From assembly GCA_030272585.1 (NCBI GenBank), contig BSYQ01000008.1:5456001-5520000 (forward strand): a stretch of 64,000 bases of DNA, given 5' to 3'. Under the pieces are notes generated by a model that made no database searches, was not told the DNA's origin, and worked only from the letters and a program-made list of their open reading frames with translations. The stretch is from Bryopsis sp. KO-2023. Lineage: Eukaryota; Chlorophyta; Ulvophyceae; Bryopsidales; Bryopsidaceae. Shown in pieces: positions 58,515-64,000 of the stretch. The translations under genes and the position numbers were made by a program. Positions within the stretch are counted from its first letter, which is position 1. The number at the start of each line of letters is the position of its first letter.

Positions 58515-59827
58515 TCTGCAACTCCTTTCTTTCTTTCTCTTTAAATGCGCGAAGTATATCTGGTGCGTTAACCAGATTAGCTTCAGGTTCCCAAGTAGCG
58601 TCAAGTAGATCGTATCCCTTCCACAGCACTAGGTATTCACGATTGCGTTTACCTCTAGCCCTTAGGATATTTTCGACCTCATACTCTACTTCGCTACCAA
58701 TCAACTCTCCTTCTGGAGGTTGTATTTGCCTGCTGTTATCACTCGAGGCGTGATAACGCTTGAACTTAGAAACATGAAACACTGGGTGAATGAGCCATGT
58801 TTCCGGAAGTTGAACTCTGTAAGCCACCTTTGATATTTCCTCCACAATTTCAAAGGGACCCACAAATCGACGGCGCAGTTTTGGACTCACTTTGTTCAAA
58901 GCAGCCAACGGAATAAAACGGCTTTTTATCAGGACTTTATCCCCTTTCTCAAAAGCAATATCTTTCCTCTTCTTGTTTGCACTCACACACATTCTGTGTT
59001 GTGCTCTAGAGTAATATGCTTTTGCGGTATCTAAGTCCTGTGCCATCCGTGCTACCATAGTCCTAACTGCTTCCACTTGAAATTGCGTTGCCGTCCCACC
59101 AATGTTTGGTGTTTCTGGATGGTACCCATACATCAAGTATGCAGGTGCGAACCCTGTACTCGCATTCACTGCATTGTTTGCTGCAAACTCTGCTGTAGGT
59201 AAATACTCAACCCACTTATGGGGATACCTCTCAGCATATGGCCTTAGAAAATTTTCCAGAGTACGTATGGTAACCTCACTCTGCCCATCCGTCTGAGGGT
59301 GGTAAGCTGTACTCATACGAATCTCTGTACCCAGAGCTTTAAAAAGCGTCTGCCAGAACTTGCTGGTAAAGCGAGGGTCTCTATCAGACACAATCACTTT
59401 AGGTAGGCCATGGTTGCGGTAAACATGTTCGATAAAAAGTTGGGCGTATCCTGCAGCGGTAATCTCTTTAGTACATGGGGCGAAATGCACAAACTTGGTA
59501 AGTCTATCGACAAAGACAGCTACAGCAGTAAACCCATTGGATGCTGGTAGATCTGTCACCAAGTCAGTGGTAATTTGCTCCCACTTCCGCTCAGGTATTG
59601 GCAGGGGTTGAAGTAAGCCCATAGGCTTCTGTGTGTCAGCCTTTATTTGTTGGCACACAGGGCATTCGCGCACAAATGCCTTCAACTCATTCATCCACCC
59701 CTTCCACCAATATCGCCGCGCTAGGATTTCTCCTGTTCGCGCTGGTCCTGTATGGCCTGCTGAAGGTGTCTCATGGCACTCCTTCATAATCTTATTGCGC
59801 TGGCCTTTAGGAATGTAGTGAATCGCC
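58501..59827 (-). CDS. Ty3/gypsy chromovirus integrase with chromodomain (5' truncated)
   Basis: About 442 residues remain, open from the stop at 58501 to the junction near 59827. In order: HH-CC zinc domain (CHETPSAGHTG, CPVCQQIK), a catalytic core with Asp in TTDLVTDLP, Asp in IVSDRDPRFTS and Glu in HPQTDGQSEVTIRTLENFLR, then a GPF-type module (RRRFVGPFEIVEEI), and a C-terminal chromodomain (EYEVENILRARGKRNREYLV, LWKGYDLLDATWEPEANL). The chromodomain is expected to steer integration to marked chromatin. RT, RNase H and everything upstream are missing because another element starts at 59828 in the middle of the gene. No internal stop is seen, so the truncation is recent. Confidence 0.9.
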
Positions 59828-60415
59828 TGATTCAGAGCCTGCTGGGCCCTGAATCAGGAGATCTGACTGTAGGTTGGCGAGCTGGCAGCTCAGCAGGTGT
59901 CCCTGCTGAACTGGCAGCTCAGAACATTCTGTGATCTGACCTGATACAGTGATGGGTTCACTGTGTCAGCTCAGTAGTTGTCTGATCAGGGGATCAGGTC
60001 TTGTCAGAGGTGCTGCAGCAGGGTATTTGGGCAGCGCCTCTAGGGTATTGGTACACTTGGTTTTAACCTAGCTTTAACCTTGTTCGGAGTGCTTTGCACC
60101 TTGGTCTCCTTTGTTTCACCTTCAGCTTGGCTGGCAGACTTGCAGAGTCGCAGCCGTTGCATTGGTTTCGGAGCATTCTTGTGGCAAGATCACAAGTGAT
60201 CTTGGGAGAAGCAGAGAGTTCTGGTGAAACAGCAGGCGCAGAGTTTTCAGGCGCAAGGTTTTTACAGAATCGATCAGGGCGCAGGGTAGCGCTGAGTGCA
60301 GGCATAGTTGGCGCATTTTTCGCACAGTTTTGTGTAGGCGCAGTGCTGCACAGAGGTCGTTTTGTACGCAAGGTTATAGTAGAGTTTGCAGGCGTTGCCT
60401 AGCATAGAACGTTGT

Positions 60416-60572
60416 CAGGCGCAGGTTTTGCGCAGCAGTAAGGGGCACAGTTCAGTGCGGGCACAGACGCAGATTTGCGCAGCCTTGAGTGGTAGAGTTT
60501 TGCAGGCGCAGGTTTTGCGCAGCAGCAAGGGGGCACAGACGCAGATTTGCGCGGCCTGAAGTGTTAGAGTTT
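60416..60572. repeat. Two leader repeats of about 70-85 bp
   Basis: GGCGCAGGTTTTGCGCAGCAG, then CACAGACGCAGATTTGCGC and a GTGTTAGAGTTT/GTGGTAGAGTTT end occur twice. They form part of a wider GCGCA-rich leader from about 60230. Confidence 0.75.
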
Positions 60573-60599
60573 GCGTAGCGGAACTAGGGTCGGCAGTTG

Positions 60600-60920
60600 A
60601 TGAGCAGTGCGGGCTCAGGTTTTACAGTTGTTAGTTCTGACGAAGAGGAAGTGTCCTCTGACGGGTTTCCTAGTGAGAATCAGCCAGATCAGACTCGGAC
60701 TTTACCTGCCTTTGTTTTCAGAGCAGGACCTATCAGGGAAAACAGGGTGCAGGAACCACTGAGTCAGGTGGAGGAGAGTTCAGTTTTGGCTCCCTCGCAC
60801 GATCATTATTGGGTGTTTCGTCAGGGTACTTGGATATATTCTGTTACTTGTAGGAATCCGAACTGCCTTCTTTTGTTAGAGTGGCTTGAGAAGGAAAGGA
60901 TCAGAACTAGCAACCTGTAA
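60600..60920 (+). CDS. Small ORF 1 of the right-hand retroelement, unknown
   Basis: 106 residues from the ATG at 60600. The start is acidic (VVSSDEEEVSSDG). The end reads DHYWVFRQGTWIYSVTCRNP then NCLLLLEWLEKE. The C-terminal pattern (aromatic, Gly, Ile, then Cys-x4-Cys and a leucine-rich end) recurs in the next ORF. I recognise no family. It sits between the leader and gag, where standard Ty3 elements have no gene. Confidence 0.5.
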   Translation: MSSAGSGFTVVSSDEEEVSSDGFPSENQPDQTRTLPAFVFRAGPIRENRVQEPLSQVEESSVLAPSHDHYWVFRQGTWIYSVTCRNPNCLLLLEWLEKERIRTSNL

Positions 60921-60947
60921 AAGAGATCTTCTGACTCTGGTTGTTGT

Positions 60948-61430
60948 ATGAGTTTTGGTAGACCTGTAGCAGTGAGAAGTAGCGAAAGTGAGGCAGAAAC
61001 AGACGAGGAAACTGTGATTCAGGGTGAGGCAGAGTTTCAGGGAAACCTGCCACCTGATCTGTTTACTTTCGCAGGGGACTGGGTTCCAGCTCCTTACAGG
61101 TTACCCAGACCGGTGCAGGTTCTGGGTCCAGTGAGACACCCGTTGGCAGTGGTGCCACCACCTCCTCTCAGAGCGCCTCCTCACGGCCACAGAAAGGCAG
61201 AACGCAGTGGTAACGTCATCAGATACTACGACTGTTCTGATCCTCAGTGTCCTATCTACAGATTGCAGAGGGCAACGCAGGAGAGGCGTGAGCAGAACGA
61301 GCAGAGGCGTGAGCAGAACGAGCTGAGGCGCAGAAGGAATGTCAGGCGGGGAGGAGCAAATGGGGGTACCAGCCCCAGATCCTTTCGATCTGCAGGCAAT
61401 GAGGCAGATGATAACAGATCTGCAGAATGA
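60948..61430 (+). CDS. Small ORF 2 of the right-hand retroelement, related to ORF 1
   Basis: 160 residues from the ATG at 60948, starting 28 bases after ORF 1 ends. It has an acidic N-terminus (SSESEAETDEETV), a Pro-rich centre, then GHRKAERSGNVIRYYDCSDP followed by QCPIYRLQRATQERR. This mirrors ORF 1 (H, G, I, Cys-x4-Cys). The tail has EQN/RRE repeats and is very basic. It overlaps the first 92 bases of gag in another frame. Function unknown; a nucleic-acid-binding or regulatory role is only a guess from the basic tail. Confidence 0.5.
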   Translation: MSFGRPVAVRSSESEAETDEETVIQGEAEFQGNLPPDLFTFAGDWVPAPYRLPRPVQVLGPVRHPLAVVPPPPLRAPPHGHRKAERSGNVIRYYDCSDPQCPIYRLQRATQERREQNEQRREQNELRRRRNVRRGGANGGTSPRSFRSAGNEADDNRSAE

Positions 61431-62532
61431 AGTCCTTCACCTGAGGAATGTTGCTGCAAATGTCAACCATCAGATGAATGATGTTGTGCAGCAGGCTGTG
61501 GCAGAAAGGCTGCCTCAGCCACAGGCTCCAGCAGCACTGGGCAAGGCCAGAGCAAAGACACCAGATGCTTGGTATGGTGACCCTGGTGATATCCCACTGA
61601 ATGAGTGGCAGGTGCAGTTACAGACATATTTTGATGTGACAGGCACAAGGGATGTAGAGCAGCAGGTTTTAGTGGCTGCAGGATCACTCAGGGGAGCTGC
61701 AGGTACTTGGTGGAGAGGCAGATATGAGGCTGCTCTTGCAGGCCACCAGGAACTGCCTCAGTCACTTGTTGCTTTGGTTGAACAGCTGAGACAGGAGTTT
61801 GGCAAGGTGAACGAGAACCGTGACTTCAGAAGAGAGTGGTCTCGGTTGCGTCAGGGGCGACTTTCGGTTGCTGAGTATGTACACAAGTTTCGCAGGCTCA
61901 CACTGCAGATTCATGACAGCAATCCTGGGGAAAAGCTCTTCAGGTTCATGGAGGGTCTGCACGAGCGTTTGCGGACGAAGGTTGAGATGGAAGATCCCAA
62001 CACCCTCGAAAGAGCGATCGCGCTGGCGGCGACCTGGGAAGGTCCTCTTGAAAACTACCACAGAGATCGCAGTCCCAGCAGCAGACGTGCAAGGTCGCGC
62101 AGGGACAGATCGAAGAGTCGTGGCAGGTCGTTCAGCAGAGGCAGATCCCAGAGCAGAGGTCGCAGTAGCAGTCGAGGAAGGTATAACACCGAACGCGACA
62201 GGTACCACCCGCAGCGTCAGGCACCACACTTAGGTGATCGCATGGAGGTTGATGGCCTCCAGCGTAACCGCGTGGGGTTTGATGTCAGGGAAGGTCGCAG
62301 CGGCAGTAGAGGTCGCAGCGGCAGTCGCGGTGGTGATCGCAGTTTCAGTCGCAGTAAAAGCAGAGGACGCAGTGGCAGTCCTCGCAGACACCAGAGGCAG
62401 AGACGAGCAGGAACTGGAGAGGGTTCCTCAGACAGGAGGAGCAGAATGGATATGGGCAGATCAGCAGCACATGTTGATTGTTACAGATGTGGCAAGAAAG
62501 GCCACTTCGCTGCTGACTGCTCGGAAAACTAA
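61339..62532 (+). CDS. gag: Gag of the right-hand retroelement
   Basis: 397 residues from the ATG at 61339. The Ty3 gag core is clear: WYGDPGDIPLNEWQVQLQTY, LRGAAGTWWRGRYEA, LRQEFGKVNENRDFRREWSR, and VAEYVHKFRRL. A long Arg/Ser-dipeptide region follows (about residues 236-345), much like SR splicing factors. A CCHC zinc knuckle (CYRCGKKGHFAADC) lies at the end. Gag should form the particle and bind the RNA through the knuckle. The stop is TAA at 62530. The RS domain is unusual in size and could be phosphorylated or take the protein to nuclear speckles; that is inference. Confidence 0.9.
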   Translation: MSGGEEQMGVPAPDPFDLQAMRQMITDLQNEVLHLRNVAANVNHQMNDVVQQAVAERLPQPQAPAALGKARAKTPDAWYGDPGDIPLNEWQVQLQTYFDVTGTRDVEQQVLVAAGSLRGAAGTWWRGRYEAALAGHQELPQSLVALVEQLRQEFGKVNENRDFRREWSRLRQGRLSVAEYVHKFRRLTLQIHDSNPGEKLFRFMEGLHERLRTKVEMEDPNTLERAIALAATWEGPLENYHRDRSPSSRRARSRRDRSKSRGRSFSRGRSQSRGRSSSRGRYNTERDRYHPQRQAPHLGDRMEVDGLQRNRVGFDVREGRSGSRGRSGSRGGDRSFSRSKSRGRSGSPRRHQRQRRAGTGEGSSDRRSRMDMGRSAAHVDCYRCGKKGHFAADCSEN

Positions 62533-62536
62533 AGAG
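62517..62536 (+). promoter_or_regulatory. Possible -1 frameshift site at the end of gag
   Basis: The gag 3' end reads TCG GAA AAC TAA. The frame one base back is open from here into the protease ORF, so a -1 shift at GGAAAAC would make Gag-Pol. The heptamer is an imperfect slippery site. A separate start at 62637 is the alternative. Confidence 0.35.
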
Positions 62537-62636
62537 GTCAAGGGCTGGAGAGTCCCTTGGCCGGAATGAAAAGGTGAAGGAGGACAGAAGAGGAGTGTGG
62601 GAGGGCCGGCGTAGCCACCCACACAAGGAGGCTACC

Positions 62637-64000
62637 ATGGGGAGGGTAGCATCTGTTTCAGGGAAGCAGAACCCGGCAGGTGGTGTGCCTTGTGAAGCCA
62701 CACCGAAAGGGAAGGTCGGTCGTTTGGAAAACGTTGAATTGGCGGGTACTCTGTTGAAGGCAGAGTCTCCTGCAAGTAGGTCAGTGGATGAATTGGCGGG
62801 TACTCTGCTGGAGGCAGAGTCTCCTGCAAGTAGGTCAGTGGATGAATTGGCGGGTACTCTGCTGGAGGCAGAGTCTCCTGCAAGTAGGTCAGTGGATGAA
62901 TTGGCGGGTACTCTGCTGGAGGCAGAGTCTCCTGCGAGTAGGTCAGTGGATGAATTAGTGGGTGCTGCTGCAGGGGCAGTAGCATCTGCAGGAATTTTGA
63001 AGGAGGTTTCCGGGAATGAGGAGGCTGGTCGGTCGAGTGGAACCACCACCTCTCAGGTCCCTGAGGCAGGAGGTGCAGGGCCAGGCGGGGCCACACCTGA
63101 CCTGCATGAGTTTTCTGTGCATGTGAGTGCTGACAGTGATCTGAGGGCAGACGCTGCAGACTCGTTTTCAGTGAGAGAGGAATCTGAGCTGGGCAGACCT
63201 AATGAAGTTTGCTTTCAAGGACATAGCTTAGATGAACCCCCACTTTTGAAGTTGAGAGGAGTCCATGGGGGGACTCAAGGGATGTTGAAGACCACAGGAA
63301 CTGTGGCAGGTTGTTTTTCTCGAATATTGATAGATAGTGGGGCAACTGACAATTTTGTTTCAAAAGATTGGTTGCTTGAAAATGGCATTCAGACAGAAGC
63401 TGCTGAGGTACTGACTGAGGTGCAGTTAGCAGATGGTAAAACCTCAGAAAAGGTAGAAAAAGAGCTGCAGGCCAGTGTCAAAATGGGCAGGTTTGTATCA
63501 GAGGAAAAGATGTATGCCATAACACTAGGGAGGTACGACCTGGTGTTAGGAATGTCTTGGTTAAGCAAACACAACCCTGTTATAGATTGGCAAAAGAAGT
63601 TGTTGGTCTTGCAGACACCTCAGGGAGCAGTCAATCTCAGAATGCAGACTGGTAGAGTAGAGGATTGCAGTACAGCAGAGTTGGATCTGATGTCTGCAGC
63701 AGAGTTCGCACAGGCTGCTCGCAAGGGCAGACCTATATATTTACTTCATTTGAGAGAAGTGGATGTTGAGCATGCAATAAATGGATTAGAAAGTACTGAA
63801 GCAGTAAAAGGAAGTTTTACAGATACAGTCTCAGAGGAAGAAAGAGAAGCTTTGCAGTTGGAAAAAGAAATCAGAAAAGAGTTTCAGGATTTGTTCAAAG
63901 AAGAACTGCCTCAGGAGTTACCTCCTGACAGAGGTGTTAACCACAAGATAGAACTTGTGGAAGGGGCAGAACCAGTAAAGAAGGGACTTTACAGGGCTAG
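62637..64000 (+). CDS. pol: Protease and start of reverse transcriptase of the right-hand retroelement (partial)
   Basis: Open from the ATG at 62637 to the window edge, 454 codons, and also open upstream to the end of gag. It begins with a low-complexity part that includes four 18-residue repeats. An aspartic protease follows: RILIDSGATDNFVSKDW with the catalytic Asp near residue 233, and GRYDLVLGMSWLSKHNPVID about 70 residues later, the usual Ty3 spacing. The lead-in to RT (FQDLFKEELPQELPPDRGVN, HKIELVEGAEPV) is reached at the edge. No stops are seen. The antisense ORF at 62345-63049 is a shadow of the repeats. Confidence 0.9.
   Translation, partial: MGRVASVSGKQNPAGGVPCEATPKGKVGRLENVELAGTLLKAESPASRSVDELAGTLLEAESPASRSVDELAGTLLEAESPASRSVDELAGTLLEAESPASRSVDELVGAAAGAVASAGILKEVSGNEEAGRSSGTTTSQVPEAGGAGPGGATPDLHEFSVHVSADSDLRADAADSFSVREESELGRPNEVCFQGHSLDEPPLLKLRGVHGGTQGMLKTTGTVAGCFSRILIDSGATDNFVSKDWLLENGIQTEAAEVLTEVQLADGKTSEKVEKELQASVKMGRFVSEEKMYAITLGRYDLVLGMSWLSKHNPVIDWQKKLLVLQTPQGAVNLRMQTGRVEDCSTAELDLMSAAEFAQAARKGRPIYLLHLREVDVEHAINGLESTEAVKGSFTDTVSEEEREALQLEKEIRKEFQDLFKEELPQELPPDRGVNHKIELVEGAEPVKKGLYRA
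62739..62954 (+). repeat. Four in-frame 54-bp tandem repeats
   Basis: Unit of 18 codons (ELAGTLLEAESPASRSVD). The first copy has LLKAE in place of LLEAE, and a fifth, divergent start (ELVGA) follows. Copies 2 to 4 are nearly identical at DNA level, so they are recent. Confidence 0.9.

Larger units (their letters stand above)
59828..64000 (+). mobile_element. Ty3-type LTR retrotransposon inserted in the chromovirus (3' end off window)
   Basis: The chromovirus frame is lost at 59828, where TGATTCAG starts and a perfect 10-bp inverted repeat CCTGATTCAG/CTGAATCAGG (59827-59859) follows. Then come a leader with GCGCA-rich repeats, two small ORFs, gag and protease-pol. The LTR right edge and the primer site could not be fixed without the second LTR. 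Confidence 0.8.

Noticed and set aside
62345..63049. 234-codon minus-strand ORF
   Set aside because: It is the mirror of gag and pol, and its repeats are the reverse reading of the 54-bp units.

Overview
This is a nuclear window from a eukaryote. Genes are split by GT-AG introns with T-rich tracts. Five housekeeping genes can be rebuilt exon by exon with every phase matching: proteasome subunit alpha-4, EBP2, a K+-dependent Na+/Ca2+ exchanger, pyruvate phosphate dikinase (PPDK) and a CDK. The PPDK with an N-terminal presequence, the plant-type arginine-rich tandem zinc finger gene, the retrovirus-like and chromodomain LTR elements and the hAT element together suggest an alga or other protist rather than an animal or fungus. 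I cannot name the lineage from sequence alone.

Layout. 1-2107 (-): 5' part of a fused FAD oxidoreductase plus SAM methyltransferase gene that runs off the left edge. 2671-5886 (-): PSMA4, divergent from EBP2 (6217-8692, +). 9915-12870 (+): NCKX-type exchanger in ten exons. 14775 to about 16493 (+): RR-TZF zinc finger gene. 16937-29555: LTR retrotransposon on the minus strand with two 171-bp LTRs, which I read as identical, and a GATG target duplication. It is split by a 6855-bp hAT transposon (19554-26408) with an exact 8-bp target duplication GCTGTAGG. The hAT carries a transposase (-) and a second, spliced gene of unknown function (+), separated by tandem repeats. 31176-36299 (+): PPDK in twelve exons. 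36300-41821: low-complexity spacer. 41822-42718 (-) and 43170-43649 (-): two unrecognised single-exon genes. 43986-47046 (+): CDK-like kinase in nine exons. 47047-54800: gene-poor, with a pogo-like MITE. 54813-64000: nested retroelement debris, comprising a decayed RT/RNase H, a truncated coiled-coil ORF, the 3' half of a chromovirus (-), and inserted in it a second Ty3-type element (+) with two small ORFs, gag and protease-pol running off the right edge.

The cellular genes do not form a pathway; they are ordinary neighbours in a eukaryotic chromosome. The least ordinary items are the oxidoreductase-methyltransferase fusion, the hAT accessory gene with its higher-order repeat, the LTR element whose polyprotein starts at the LTR/primer-binding-site junction with a signal-peptide-like sequence, and the pair of related small ORFs ahead of gag in the right-hand element. 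Exon boundaries were derived by eye from splice signals, reading frame and family similarity.
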